DNA from: Mogibacterium sp.
GTDB lineage: Bacteria > Bacillota > Clostridia > Peptostreptococcales > Anaerovoracaceae
Length of the DNA stretch: 58,523 bases
Direction of reading: 5' to 3'
Assembly (NCBI GenBank): GCA_017433975.1
Contig: JAFRGD010000011.1
Location: 1 to 58,523, forward strand
Part shown: piece by piece, positions 1 through 9,175 of the stretch
How the letters are laid out: each line of letters starts with the position of its first letter
Numbering within the stretch: the first letter of the stretch is position 1
Notes under the pieces: model-generated
What the model saw: the letters and a program-made list of their open reading frames with translations, nothing else
Told to the model about the DNA's origin: nothing
Databases searched by the model: none
Translations under genes and position numbers: made by a program

Positions 1-1259
1 TCCTCGTCGAGATGGACGGCTTCGACGAGAACTCCGGCATCATCATCCTCGCCGCGACCAACCGACCGGACGTCCTCGACCCGGCGCTGCTCCGCCCAGG
101 CCGCTTCGACCGCCAGATCGTCATCGGCATGCCGGACGTCAAGGCGAGAGAAGAAATCTTCAAGGTTCATACGCGGAACAAACCGCTCGCGGACGACGTC
201 TCCCCGGAGGTCCTCGCAAAGAGAACCCCTGGCTTCTCGCCGGCGGACATCGAGAACCTGGTCAACGAGGCCGCGCTCCTCACGGCGCGCCGGAACGGGA
301 CCAAGATCCGCATGGAGGAAATCGAGGAAGCGACGACCAAGGTCATCGCCGGTCCGCAAAAGAAATCCCGCGTCATCTCCGACGCGGAGCGCCGCCTGAC
401 GGCGTACCACGAGGCCGGACACGCCATCGTCATGCGGTCGATTCCGGGAACGGACCCGGTGCACCAGATTACCATCATCCCGCGCGGCATGGCCGGCGGC
501 TTCACCATGTCCCTGCCGGAGAACGACAAGTTCTTTGAGACCAGAGGCAACATGATCAACGACATCAAGCATCTGCTCGGCGGACGCGTTGCGGAGGAAC
601 TCAAGCTGGACGATATCAGTACCGGCGCGAGCAACGACTTGGAACGCGCGACCGCGATCGCCCGGGCGATGATCACAAAATACGGCTTCAGCAAGAAATT
701 CGGCCCGGTCAGCTTCAGCAGCAACGATGAGGTGTTCCTCGGCCGTGACTTCTCGACGCGCCAGAACTACTCCGAGGCGACGGCTTCCGAGGTCGATAAC
801 GAGATCCGCGAACTGCTCGAAGAGTGCTACCGCGAGACAACCAAGATTCTCAAGGAGCACGACGACGCGCTCGAGCGCGTCGCGCAGGCCCTGCTGCTCG
901 TCGAGACGCTCGACGGAGATCAGTTCGAGGCTCTGTATACCGGCCAGATTACGCCGGAGGAGCTCGCGGAGCAGGTTCGCAAGGAAGAGGCCAAGATCCA
1001 GCGCCGCAACAAGGCGGAGGCCGCTGCCCGCGCCCGCCGCGAGGAGCAGGCCCGCAAAGCCGCGGAGGAGGCCCGTCTGAAGGAGGAGGGGAACGCCCGG
1101 CCGCAGATCGCACCTGGATGGCCGCATCCGCAGCAGATGCAGCAACCGCAGCCGCAACAGCAGACACTGCCGCCGCAGGAGGCCAAGCCGCAGCAGCAGA
1201 CGATGCCGCCGCAGGACGCGCCTGCCGAGGCACCAAAGGACAAACCGGACGACAAATAG
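1..1259 (+). CDS. ftsH: ATP-dependent zinc metalloprotease FtsH (5' truncated)
   Basis: This is the 3' portion of FtsH, the membrane-anchored AAA+ zinc protease that degrades misfolded membrane proteins and short-lived regulators in the cytoplasm. The reading frame is open from base 3. Walker A and B lie outside the window. Counting from the Met at base 12, the second region of homology has NRPD (17-20) and RPGRFDR (28-34, arginine finger). The M41 peptidase domain has the zinc motif HEAGH at 133-137, and the likely third ligand is the Asp of ASNDLERAT near 209. The tail after about residue 325 is long and low in complexity: first charged and Ala-rich, probably helical, then Gln/Pro-rich with two PQQQT-x-PPQ units. 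The peptidase residues are intact. The PucR-type gene follows after 15 bases, probably co-transcribed. Confidence 0.97.
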   Translation, partial: LVEMDGFDENSGIIILAATNRPDVLDPALLRPGRFDRQIVIGMPDVKAREEIFKVHTRNKPLADDVSPEVLAKRTPGFSPADIENLVNEAALLTARRNGTKIRMEEIEEATTKVIAGPQKKSRVISDAERRLTAYHEAGHAIVMRSIPGTDPVHQITIIPRGMAGGFTMSLPENDKFFETRGNMINDIKHLLGGRVAEELKLDDISTGASNDLERATAIARAMITKYGFSKKFGPVSFSSNDEVFLGRDFSTRQNYSEATASEVDNEIRELLEECYRETTKILKEHDDALERVAQALLLVETLDGDQFEALYTGQITPEELAEQVRKEEAKIQRRNKAEAAARARREEQARKAAEEARLKEEGNARPQIAPGWPHPQQMQQPQPQQQTLPPQEAKPQQQTMPPQDAPAEAPKDKPDDK

Positions 1260-1274
1260 AAGGGAAAGTGACTC

Positions 1275-2441
1275 ATGGACAGAAAGAATCCCATCGCTGA
1301 TACGGTCTGCCATCTTCTGGACTTTGACAAATACACGAGTTTCGAGAGCGCGCTCAAGGAAGCCGCGATTCGGAACGACTTTCAGGTCATCCTGCTGACG
1401 ACGGAGTTCAACCCGATTCTGACCGTCGAGACCAGGCACATCGAGACGATCGACGGCGCGATCACCAACGCAAAGCGGTACGACGTCACGCATTCCGCGA
1501 CCTTCACCAAGGTTATGGTCAACAGCGTTATCACATACTGGGGGACGATCGACATCGCCGGCGTCAAGCACCTCTTGTTCATCGTGGATAACGAGGATAA
1601 ATACACGGCGGACGACGCGCAGAAACTCGCGAACGCGATCAGCCTCGCCATGGGCTTGTGGAAATACACGCCGGAGCGGGACTCCCGCGCGGAGTTCATC
1701 AAAGCCGCGATCCGCGGCGACGCCGCCTTCTGCCGCAACCTGATGGAGGAAGCCGGCCTCAGGAACAAGATGTTCATCAGCGTGTTCTACGCCAACGGAA
1801 TCAACAACCAGGAGTGCCAGGAGATCATCGACCGCGCGAAGGACCGCGCGGGCTTCGGATACCTGCCGCTGATCGAGAAGGACGAACTCTACGGCATGAT
1901 CTACATCGACAAGTCAGAGGACGTCCCGCTGGAAGAGATCAAGGGCATCGTCCTCGGCATGTACGACGAGCTCAAGGAGGGCCGTAAGGAGGTCCGGATC
2001 TTCCATTCCACCGGCATGGAAGACATCAATACAGCCGTCGACGGCTTCAAGATGATCAACGACACATGGAACTCCGTCGAGACGGTTTTCCCATATAAGA
2101 GAGTATTCACCAAGTACGAGATGTCGATGGTGTACAACTGCATCAGCATCCGGTTGCAGAACCCGGGCATCCGCAAGATGTACCTCGACCTGCTCGAGCC
2201 GTTCTCACGCGAGGTGTCGGCCAACAAGGGCAAGATGCTGCTTGATACGCTCGAGACCTTCGTCCTCGACGCGGGCATGAACAGCATCAAGACGTCCGAA
2301 TTCATGAACGTGCATAACAACACCGTGCAGTACCGCCTCAAGCGGATCAACGAGCTGCTCGGCGCGGAGATGACCGGAAACCGGATCATCCCGGGACTCA
2401 CCATGGCTCTCGCACTGCGGCGCCTTGAGGACAAAGAATAA
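1275..2441 (+). CDS. PucR/CdaR-type helix-turn-helix transcriptional regulator
   Basis: A 388-residue soluble protein whose C-terminus (about 320-385) carries the PucR-type helix-turn-helix seen in CdaR and PucR regulators. The diagnostic stretch is NNTVQYRLKRINELLG, preceded by a helical segment with LLDTLETFV. The N-terminal 300 residues show no motif I can assign and may be a divergent sensory region. A Shine-Dalgarno-like AGGGAAAGTG lies just before the ATG. It sits between ftsH and coaX with short gaps, so it may be read through from ftsH. The effector and targets are unknown. The family assignment rests on the C-terminal domain only. Confidence 0.8.
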   Translation: MDRKNPIADTVCHLLDFDKYTSFESALKEAAIRNDFQVILLTTEFNPILTVETRHIETIDGAITNAKRYDVTHSATFTKVMVNSVITYWGTIDIAGVKHLLFIVDNEDKYTADDAQKLANAISLAMGLWKYTPERDSRAEFIKAAIRGDAAFCRNLMEEAGLRNKMFISVFYANGINNQECQEIIDRAKDRAGFGYLPLIEKDELYGMIYIDKSEDVPLEEIKGIVLGMYDELKEGRKEVRIFHSTGMEDINTAVDGFKMINDTWNSVETVFPYKRVFTKYEMSMVYNCISIRLQNPGIRKMYLDLLEPFSREVSANKGKMLLDTLETFVLDAGMNSIKTSEFMNVHNNTVQYRLKRINELLGAEMTGNRIIPGLTMALALRRLEDKE

Positions 2442-2476
2442 AAATCATAATAGGGGATAAACTGGAGGAGACAGGC

Positions 2477-3283
2477 ATGCTGCTTGCAATCGACGTAGGA
2501 AATACGAATATCGTTCTGGGTGTTTTTGAAAACGGCAAAATGCTCAACAGCTGGAGAATGGCGACCGACAACAAACGCGCGTCGGACGAGTACGGAGTGA
2601 TCATCGAACAGATGCTCCGGCACGACGGGATCGACCCGGCGGGCATCTCGGACGCGGTCATCTCAACGGTCGTACCATCCTTGCTGTTCACGCTCCAGCA
2701 CATGTGCCTCAAGTATTACAACTTCATGCCGCTCGTCGTCGAGACAGGCATCAAGACCGGCCTCAAGATCAAATGCGACGACCCGCGCCAGATCGGCTCG
2801 GACCGTATCGTCAATGCGGTCGCGGCGCACGCCAAATACGACGGCCCGCTGATCGTCATCGACTTCGGTACCGCGACGACCTTCTGCGTGGTCACCGAGG
2901 ACGGAGAATTCCTCGGCGGCGCCATCGCGCCGGGCATCAAGACGTCGGCGGCTGCGCTCTTTGAACACACGGCCAAGCTCCCGAACGTCGACCTCGAGAA
3001 ACCTGCCAAGGTCATCTGCAAGAACACGATCGAGAGCATCCAGTCCGGCCTCATCTACGGCCACATGGGCCTCACGCAGCGCCTGGTGGACGGCATGAAG
3101 GCGGAGCTCGTCAGCGACTACGGCAAGCGTTACGAAGACATCAAGGTCATCGCGACCGGCGGTATGGCGACGATGATGGACGAGGGCGTCGACTTCATCG
3201 ACGCGATCGACCGCCGCCTGACGCTGGACGGTCTGGTCATGATTTACGAAAAGAACAAAACTGCCAAGAGAAAGCGTCAGTGA
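2477..3283 (+). CDS. coaX: Type III pantothenate kinase
   Basis: CoaX phosphorylates pantothenate with ATP in the first step of coenzyme A synthesis. The 268-residue length fits the family. Visible hallmarks are the N-terminal phosphate loop DVGNTN (6-11), the GSDR motif (107-110) whose Asp109 is the likely catalytic base, DFGTATTF (129-136), and the GGAIAPG turn (148-154). A strong ribosome site, TGGAGGAGA, precedes the ATG. dusB starts four bases after the stop, so the two are translated from one message. Type III kinase is the CoA-insensitive form common in Clostridia. Confidence 0.96.
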   Translation: MLLAIDVGNTNIVLGVFENGKMLNSWRMATDNKRASDEYGVIIEQMLRHDGIDPAGISDAVISTVVPSLLFTLQHMCLKYYNFMPLVVETGIKTGLKIKCDDPRQIGSDRIVNAVAAHAKYDGPLIVIDFGTATTFCVVTEDGEFLGGAIAPGIKTSAAALFEHTAKLPNVDLEKPAKVICKNTIESIQSGLIYGHMGLTQRLVDGMKAELVSDYGKRYEDIKVIATGGMATMMDEGVDFIDAIDRRLTLDGLVMIYEKNKTAKRKRQ

Positions 3284-3287
3284 TCCC

Positions 3288-4271
3288 GTGGCAGCAAATG
3301 GTAACTATAGTATTGGGCCGGTCGTATTGAGCGGCCCTTATATCCTTGCACCGCTCGCCGGCATCACCGACCGGACCATGCGGACGCTCTGCGCGGAGCA
3401 GGGCGCAGCCATGACGTGCACCGAGATGGTGAGCGCCAAGGGCCTCCACTACGGGGACCGGACGACGCCAAAGCTGATCGACATCGGACCTGAGGAGGGA
3501 CCGACCGCCATCCAGATCTTCGGCAGCGAGCCGGATATCATGGCGGAGGCGGCGGAGCGGCTGAACGGGTATCCGAACGCGGTGCTGGACATCAACATGG
3601 GGTGTCCGGTGCCAAAGGTCGTCCGGAACGGCGACGGTTCCGCTTTGATGAAGGACCCGGAGCTGGTCTACCGGGTCGTCCGGGCGGTTGCATCAAATAC
3701 GGACAAGCCCGTGACGGTCAAGATCCGCAAGGGCTTTGACGAGGCGCATGTGAACGCGGTCGAAGTCGCGCTCGCCGCGGAGAGCGGCGGTGCGAGCGCG
3801 GTCACGGTGCACGGGCGGACGCGGGAACAGTACTACCGCGGCGCGGCTGACTGGGACATCATTCGGGCGGTCAAACAGGCCGTGCGGATTCCGGTTATAG
3901 GAAACGGGGACATCTGGTCCGGTGCGGACGGCGTCCGCATGATGGCGGAGACCGGCTGCGATCTGGTGATGGTCGCGCGCGGCGCGCTCGGCCGGCCGTG
4001 GATCTTCCGCGAGCTCCTCGCCGCAGACCGGGGAGAGCCGGCGCCGCCGGCACCGACGGTCCGGGAGATTTCGGAGATGATGCTGCGGCACTTTGACGGG
4101 CTGCTGCAGTACAAGGGGGAGTTCAGCGCCGTCCGCGAGATCCGCAAACACGTCGCATGGTACACCAAGGGCGTCCGCGGTGCGGCTTCGGTCCGCCGCA
4201 GAGTCAACGACATCGAATCCGTAGAAGAAATGAGAGAGGTACTTCAGCTTGAAACATGCCAGCAGAATTAA
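3288..4271 (+). CDS. dusB: tRNA-dihydrouridine synthase (DusB type)
   Basis: A flavoenzyme that reduces specific uridines in the tRNA D-loop to dihydrouridine using FMN and NAD(P)H. The 327-residue protein has the TIM-barrel opening APLAGITD (21-28), the catalytic cysteine in NMGCPVPKV (Cys106), the FMN-site stretch VHGRTREQYYRG and the GNGDIWSG loop. The start is GTG at 3288, four bases after coaX; no in-frame ATG lies nearby and the conserved N-terminal barrel strand begins soon after. Its 3' end overlaps the start of the lipoprotein gene by 23 bases, so translation of the two is probably coupled. Confidence 0.94.
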   Translation: MAANGNYSIGPVVLSGPYILAPLAGITDRTMRTLCAEQGAAMTCTEMVSAKGLHYGDRTTPKLIDIGPEEGPTAIQIFGSEPDIMAEAAERLNGYPNAVLDINMGCPVPKVVRNGDGSALMKDPELVYRVVRAVASNTDKPVTVKIRKGFDEAHVNAVEVALAAESGGASAVTVHGRTREQYYRGAADWDIIRAVKQAVRIPVIGNGDIWSGADGVRMMAETGCDLVMVARGALGRPWIFRELLAADRGEPAPPAPTVREISEMMLRHFDGLLQYKGEFSAVREIRKHVAWYTKGVRGAASVRRRVNDIESVEEMREVLQLETCQQN

Positions 4272-5532
4272 GAGAATCACACGGGCGCTTACCGTCACGG
4301 TCCTGACGGCTGCGCTGCTCTGCGGCTGTGCGACGTACCGCAGCTTTAAGCATACGTTTGTCGACGAAAAGACACGGAACGAGGGCGAAGTGATCTACAT
4401 CGGTGTTTACGAGCCGACGTCCGGTGACCTCGCGGAGCAGGGAAACGACGAGCTCAAGGGCATTCGCCTGGCCAACAAGATCTATAGTAACGTCAACGGA
4501 AAGCGTGTAGAACTGATCGTCGTGGACAACCAGTCCCGTACGGGGTCTGCCAAGACGGCGATCCAGGACCTGATCGAGATGAAACCTGTTTTGATCATCG
4601 GCAGCGCGGGCGAGTCGCTTTCGATGGTCGCTTCCCCGTACATTAAAGAAGCCAAGATTCCGATGATCACGCCGTCCTCGACCAACCCGCTGATCACGCA
4701 GAGCAACCCGTATTATTTCCGGGCCTGCATCACGGATACGCAGCGCGGCCAGGGCCTCGCGGAGTACGCCTACAGCGAACTCGGCTCGGACAAGATCGGA
4801 ATCATCACGATCCGCAACGACAGTACGTCGAGCATGCTGACCGACGGCTTCATGAACAAACTGGACGAGTTGTCGCAGGACGACGAAGACCCGATCGTCC
4901 TCCGAACGGTCATCAACCTGGACGATTACGAGCTCACCGGCGTTGTGGACCGGATCAGCGAGTCCGGCGCGAGCGTCGTGTTCATGCCGGTCGGTCTTGA
5001 GAAGGCGGACGTCATCTTTACGCAGATCGAGGAAGCCAACCTGACCGGAATCATCTTCCTCGGCGAGCCGAACTGGGCGGGGTCGGACTTCGCAGCCATG
5101 ATGGAGAAACACCCGAACATCCGGGTGGCTTTCCCGTCGGACTACGTCGCAGCCGAGACCAGCACGACAGAGAACTCCGTCACGGACGAGACGGAGCGGT
5201 TTCAGATCGAGTACGCTAACATGTACGGTGTGAACGACATCCCTTCGGAAAACACCGCGCTCGGGTACGACTCGTACCTGCTGGCGATCAACGCGATCAG
5301 CCGCGCGGACAGCACGGACCCGCAGGCGGTCCGGGACGCGCTGGCGGGGATTAGGAACCTGCAGTGCACGACGGGCGTATTCTCCTTTGACGACTTCGGG
5401 AACCCGGTCCGCGAGGTCAACATTTCGACACACCGGAACGGAGAAATCGTGTTGCTATACAGTTCGAACAGTACGACAGCAGAGGAAATGGAGACCATCG
5501 ATTCCGAAATAGTGGAGGTAACATCCGAATGA
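4249..5532 (+). CDS. ABC transporter substrate-binding lipoprotein (branched-chain amino acid/LivJ-like fold)
   Basis: A 427-residue periplasmic-binding-protein type 1 domain (Peripla_BP_6/LivJ family) tethered to the membrane. The N-terminus has basic residues, a hydrophobic stretch and a lipobox-like LCGC with the probable lipidated Cys27. Sequence after it (VIYIGVYEPTSGDLAEQGND) has the usual family opening. The start is TTG at 4249 inside the end of dusB, with AGAGAGG just upstream; no better start leaves a full signal peptide. No permease or ATPase gene is adjacent. It overlaps pepV by the ATGA arrangement, suggesting a link to peptide or amino-acid use. The ligand cannot be told from sequence. 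Confidence 0.85.
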   Translation: MKHASRIKRITRALTVTVLTAALLCGCATYRSFKHTFVDEKTRNEGEVIYIGVYEPTSGDLAEQGNDELKGIRLANKIYSNVNGKRVELIVVDNQSRTGSAKTAIQDLIEMKPVLIIGSAGESLSMVASPYIKEAKIPMITPSSTNPLITQSNPYYFRACITDTQRGQGLAEYAYSELGSDKIGIITIRNDSTSSMLTDGFMNKLDELSQDDEDPIVLRTVINLDDYELTGVVDRISESGASVVFMPVGLEKADVIFTQIEEANLTGIIFLGEPNWAGSDFAAMMEKHPNIRVAFPSDYVAAETSTTENSVTDETERFQIEYANMYGVNDIPSENTALGYDSYLLAINAISRADSTDPQAVRDALAGIRNLQCTTGVFSFDDFGNPVREVNISTHRNGEIVLLYSSNSTTAEEMETIDSEIVEVTSE

Positions 5533-6965
5533 CACAAGACTATATCAAAAGGCTTGAGGAGAGCAGAGAAGAACTGATTCAGACGCTGCGCGAATCCGTG
5601 CAGATCAACAGTGTAGGCGGCGAGGCCGTCACCGAGCCGGACGGTACCGTCCTGCCGTTTGGCCGCGGTGTGGAGGCCGCCTTCCAGCACATGCTCGGCG
5701 TCGGCCGTGCCATGGGCTTTGAGACCTTCGACGCGCACCATTACGGCGGACACATCGAGTGGAAGGTGCCGGGCGCAGTCGAGACCTTCGGCATCGCGGC
5801 GCATCTCGACGTCGTGCCGGAGGGGACCGGCTGGACACACGGCCCTTTTGATGCGGAGATCGAGGACGGGCGCATGTACGGGCGCGGAACGGCGGACGAC
5901 AAAGGCCCGCTGGTCGCGGCGCTCTACGCGGTCAAAGCCATCAAGGACGCCGGCCTGACGCCAAACAAGAACATCCGGCTGATCCTCGGCCTCGACGAAG
6001 AGACCGGGATGGCGGGCATCGATGAGTATTTCGCTGAGATGGGCATGCCAGACCTCGGCTTCACGCCGGACGCGGCGTTTCCGATGATCAACGGCGAGAA
6101 GGGCATCATGGTCTTTGAACTCGCGCAAAAGCTCAACCGGCGGACGGGCAAGGAAACCCTCTCCCTGCGCAAACTGAACGGCGGCACGGCTTACAACGCC
6201 GTTCCGGGGACCGCCAAGGCGGTGCTCGTCGCTTCAGACCCATTCTACTATAGTAACATCAAAGACCGGGCAGCTGCGTATGCCTCGGAGACCGGATACA
6301 AACTCTCGGCCAAGCGGTCCGGTTCGTCGCTCTGCATCGAAGCCACCGGCAAGGCCGCCCACGGCGCATATCCGCAGAACGGCCTGAACGCGGTCAGCAT
6401 CCTGATGGGCTTTCTCGGAACGCTGCACTTTGACGCGGAGGACGTGAACGACTTCATCGCGTTCTATAATGATCACATCGGCTTCGAATACCACGGAGAG
6501 AGCATCGGCTGCGGGCTCGAGGACGAGCCGTCAGGCAAGCTGATCTTCAACGTCGGCGTCGCGGAGATTAACGACGACCTCGCGACCGTCACCGTCAACA
6601 TCCGCTATCCGGTCACCTGCACGGGCGAGGATGTATACAACGGCATCAACGCGGTTCTCGCCGACACGGACATCGGCCTCGTCAAGGCGAGGGACGCCGG
6701 CCCGATCTACATGGACCTGAGCGACCCGTTTGCGGCCAGCCTGCTCGCGTCCTACGTCGAGGAGACGGGCGACACCGAGACCAAGCCAATCGTCATGGGC
6801 GGCGGAACCTATGCAAAGAAATTCCGCCGGATGCTCGCCTTCGGCGCCATGTTCCCGGGCGACGAGGACCGGATGCACCAGGCCGACGAGTACATCAGTC
6901 TGGACCGCCTGATGCAGACCGCCCGCATCTACGCGCACGCGATTTACAAGAACTGCTGCGAGTAG
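5529..6965 (+). CDS. pepV: M20 family dipeptidase (PepV-like)
   Basis: A cytoplasmic dizinc peptidase that probably cleaves dipeptides taken up by the cell. The 478-residue length matches PepV and Sapep rather than the shorter PepT/ArgE types. The metal-site residues are visible: AAHLDVVPEG with His92 and Asp94, GTADDKGP with the bridging Asp near 124, LDEETG with the catalytic Glu157 and metal-binding Glu158, and a C-terminal MHQADEYI His. The GKAAHGAYP stretch of the lid domain is present. The ATG overlaps the stop of the upstream lipoprotein gene (ATGA), so the two are translationally coupled. Confidence 0.9.
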   Translation: MTQDYIKRLEESREELIQTLRESVQINSVGGEAVTEPDGTVLPFGRGVEAAFQHMLGVGRAMGFETFDAHHYGGHIEWKVPGAVETFGIAAHLDVVPEGTGWTHGPFDAEIEDGRMYGRGTADDKGPLVAALYAVKAIKDAGLTPNKNIRLILGLDEETGMAGIDEYFAEMGMPDLGFTPDAAFPMINGEKGIMVFELAQKLNRRTGKETLSLRKLNGGTAYNAVPGTAKAVLVASDPFYYSNIKDRAAAYASETGYKLSAKRSGSSLCIEATGKAAHGAYPQNGLNAVSILMGFLGTLHFDAEDVNDFIAFYNDHIGFEYHGESIGCGLEDEPSGKLIFNVGVAEINDDLATVTVNIRYPVTCTGEDVYNGINAVLADTDIGLVKARDAGPIYMDLSDPFAASLLASYVEETGDTETKPIVMGGGTYAKKFRRMLAFGAMFPGDEDRMHQADEYISLDRLMQTARIYAHAIYKNCCE

Positions 6966-7003
6966 TCGCGGATTGCTGAGCCGACCGGAACGCAAAATAG
7001 TAC

Positions 7004-7032
7004 TTGACCCCATATACGGGTAAGAGTAATAT
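7004..7032 (+). promoter_or_regulatory. Sigma-A-type promoter for the FMN riboswitch/ribU
   Basis: TTGACC at 7004-7009 and TAATAT at 7027-7032 are separated by 17 bases. The predicted start near 7039 lies just before the first riboswitch stem, which is the expected layout. Confidence 0.7.
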
Positions 7033-7050
7033 AGTTAATGATAATAATCT

Positions 7051-7168
7051 GTTTCAGGGCGTGGTGAAAGTCCACACCGGTGGTGATCGCTTCTGGCGTC
7101 AGTCCACGAGCCGCAGGGCCGAATCGGTGCAAATCCGATACCGACGGTATAGTCCGGATGAAAGAAAC
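7051..7168 (+). promoter_or_regulatory. FMN riboswitch (RFN element)
   Basis: This leader matches the FMN aptamer. P1 is a perfect five-base stem, GTTTC (7051-7055) with GAAAC (7164-7168). The conserved segments follow in order: AGGGCGTGGTGAAAGTCC, ACCGGTGGTGATCG, AGTCCACGAGC, GGTGCAAATCC, CCGACGGTATAGTC and GGATGAAAGAAAC. Binding of FMN is expected to favour the terminator at 7193-7217 and so lower expression of ribU. The downstream gene is a riboflavin transporter, which is the classic target. Confidence 0.96.
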
Positions 7169-7192
7169 ATTACAGTTTTCTATTGTAATTCT

Positions 7193-7217
7193 ATGCCCTG
7201 GACTTCCGGGGCATTTT
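7193..7217 (+). terminator. Riboswitch-controlled intrinsic terminator
   Basis: A nine-base stem (ATGCCCTGG with CCGGGGCAT, one G-T pair) closes an ACTT loop and is followed by TTTT. It sits between the FMN aptamer and ribU. A second small hairpin (ATTACA with TGTAAT) just upstream, 7168-7190, may take part in the alternative fold. Confidence 0.85.
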
Positions 7218-7293
7218 CAGTGCGCCGCGGTCCGGGCAAACGCAGGCCTGACAGATTCCACTCTAAACTTTACTTTTTGAGGAGGAATATGTT

Positions 7294-7833
7294 ATGAAAG
7301 AAAGTAAGTTCAACACGTCAAAGCTCGTCAAAATGGCAATGATGACCGCGCTGTCGATCGTCCTGCTGCTCCTGATCCGGGTCCCGTTCCCGCCGGCACC
7401 GTTCCTGGTGTACGACCCGGCGGATATCCCGATCTACATCACCGCGTTCGCGTTCGGTCCGTTCGAAGGCCTGATCGTGACGCTGGTGGTCTGCCTGATC
7501 CAGGCGTTCGGCCTCGGCGGCGACGGGCTGTACGGGTTTCTGATGCACTTCGTCGCGACCGGACTGGTCGCCGTCGTCATCGGCAGCATCTACCGCCGGA
7601 ACAAGACCAAAAAAACCGCGTTGATTTCGCTGGTAATCGGTATCGTCGTCTGCATCGTTGTCATGTGCTTCATGAACTACTTCGTCACGTCCGCTTACAT
7701 GGGCGTGGACCGGAGCGTCGTCAAAGCCATGCTGCTGCCGACCATCATCCCGTTTAACCTGATCAAGGTGGGACTCAACTCATTGCTGACGTTTATCTTA
7801 TACAAAAGGATTTCAGGCTTCCTGCACAAATGA
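7294..7833 (+). CDS. ribU: Riboflavin transporter, ECF S component RibU
   Basis: A 179-residue integral membrane protein with about six hydrophobic segments. It is the substrate-binding S component that captures riboflavin for an energy-coupling-factor transporter. The family signature VPFPPAPFLVYDPADIP (about 28-44) and GPFEGLIVTLVVCLIQAFG are present. The FMN riboswitch and terminator upstream strongly support riboflavin as the ligand. The shared EcfA/A'/T module is not in the window. A strong GAGGAGG precedes the ATG. The stop overlaps the tsaE start (ATGA), so riboflavin uptake and the t6A genes share a message. Confidence 0.95.
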   Translation: MKESKFNTSKLVKMAMMTALSIVLLLLIRVPFPPAPFLVYDPADIPIYITAFAFGPFEGLIVTLVVCLIQAFGLGGDGLYGFLMHFVATGLVAVVIGSIYRRNKTKKTALISLVIGIVVCIVVMCFMNYFVTSAYMGVDRSVVKAMLLPTIIPFNLIKVGLNSLLTFILYKRISGFLHK

Positions 7834-8279
7834 ACCGGGATATCAGACAATCGTTCAATGAAGTAACCGTATGCAACAGTGAGCCGGAGACCGAGGCGTT
7901 CGGGCTCCGGCTTTCGGGTGTATTGGAAGCGGGGGACGTCGTCGCGCTGACGGGCGACCTCGGCGCGGGCAAGACGACGCTGACCAAGGCGATCGCGCGC
8001 GGCCTCGGCGTCCGGGAGACCGTGACGAGCCCGACGTTCATGATCCTCAAGGAATACCGGAGCGGCCAGCTGCCCCTGTATCACTTTGACGTGTACCGCC
8101 TGCAGTCCGCAGAGGACCTCTATGACATCGGCGGCGACGAATACTTTGACGGCGACGGGGTTTGTATAGTAGAATGGGCTGACATCGTCCGGGAGGCGAT
8201 CCCGGAGGACGCGCTCTGGATCCGCGTCGGGTACGGTGACGAAGAGGAAACGCGGATCTATACGATCTGCAATCAGTAG
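7830..8279 (+). CDS. tsaE: tRNA t6A synthesis ATPase TsaE
   Basis: TsaE is the small ATPase of the complex that makes N6-threonylcarbamoyl-adenosine at position 37 of ANN-decoding tRNAs. The 149-residue protein has Walker A GDLGAGKT (42-49), SPTF (67-70), HFDVYRL (85-91) and the EWAD motif (115-118), all diagnostic. Its ATG overlaps the ribU stop. tsaB follows after 17 bases and the t6A genes continue to tsaD, giving the usual tsaE-tsaB-rimI-tsaD order. Confidence 0.96.
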   Translation: MNRDIRQSFNEVTVCNSEPETEAFGLRLSGVLEAGDVVALTGDLGAGKTTLTKAIARGLGVRETVTSPTFMILKEYRSGQLPLYHFDVYRLQSAEDLYDIGGDEYFDGDGVCIVEWADIVREAIPEDALWIRVGYGDEEETRIYTICNQ

Positions 8280-8296
8280 GAGGCAGGACGCAGAAC

Positions 8297-9160
8297 ATGC
8301 TGGTACTCGCAATTGAGACGACCGGAAAAAACGGATCTGCGGCGCTGATCGACGAGTCGAATGACCCGGTCATGGCGCTTTCCACCGGTGAGATGAGCCA
8401 TCTCACCGATATTATTGAATTGATCGACCTTTGTTTTCAAAAGGCCGGCCGGAGCAAGGCGGACTTGACGCACGTGGCGGCATCTGTCGGCCCGGGGTCC
8501 TTTACAGGACTCCGGATCGGCGTATCGGTCGCCCGCGCGCTCGGGCAGTCGCTGAACTTGCCGTGCATCGCGGTTCCGACGCTCGAGGCGATGATGCTCG
8601 GGGCGCTGGACTTCCTCGTCACGGAAGGCGAGCTGCGGCCGGTGACGCACATCTGCACGATCATCAACGCGCGGCGCCACCAGACGTACGGCGCGATCTG
8701 GAGCGTCCTGACGGACTACGAGCACCTGGATGGGAACGGTGAGCCGGGTTTCTTGATCCGCGAGACGGTCCCGCAGGGCCAGCATATGATCGAGGAAATC
8801 ATGGAGGCGATTGCGGGGCTCCAGGGGACGGTCGTCATGACCGGCGACGGGGTGGACGCTTACCGAAGCTTGATTGCGGATGCGGTCGGCAGGATGCAGG
8901 CCGAAGCCTCGGTCCTGCCGCAGTCGTGCGGCGGGTTCAAGCCGATGGGGTGTAGCGACAGATACCCGGAAGTCGTTGAAATGCCTGCCGAAGCGCGCTA
9001 TCAGCGCGCGGACGCAGTCGCACGGATCGCCATCGGCAAGGCGGCAGCCGGAGATACGGTAGTTTACGATAAACTTTTACCTGACTATATGCGAAAGACA
9101 GAAGCGGAGATGAAGCTGGAAGCGGGAACGCTCAGCAATAAAATCCGCGAGGCCCGATAG
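8297..9160 (+). CDS. tsaB: tRNA t6A complex scaffold protein TsaB
   Basis: TsaB is an inactive paralogue of TsaD that pairs with it and with TsaE in the t6A complex. The opening LVLAIETTGKNGSAAL and the motif VGPGSFTGLRIGVSVARALG (about 63-82) identify it. At 287 residues it is longer than the usual 220-240. The additional length lies mostly in the middle (roughly 100-200), with the family-typical ending PDYMRKTEAE still in place. The start ATG has GGAGGCAGG upstream. It lies between tsaE and rimI in a tight operon. Confidence 0.93.
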   Translation: MLVLAIETTGKNGSAALIDESNDPVMALSTGEMSHLTDIIELIDLCFQKAGRSKADLTHVAASVGPGSFTGLRIGVSVARALGQSLNLPCIAVPTLEAMMLGALDFLVTEGELRPVTHICTIINARRHQTYGAIWSVLTDYEHLDGNGEPGFLIRETVPQGQHMIEEIMEAIAGLQGTVVMTGDGVDAYRSLIADAVGRMQAEASVLPQSCGGFKPMGCSDRYPEVVEMPAEARYQRADAVARIAIGKAAAGDTVVYDKLLPDYMRKTEAEMKLEAGTLSNKIREAR

Positions 9161-9175
9161 GCGGGAGGAACAGGG

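Noticed and set aside
7004..7297. Open frames of 66-97 codons across the leader of ribU.
   Set aside because: The region is fully explained by the FMN riboswitch, its terminator and the ribU ribosome site.
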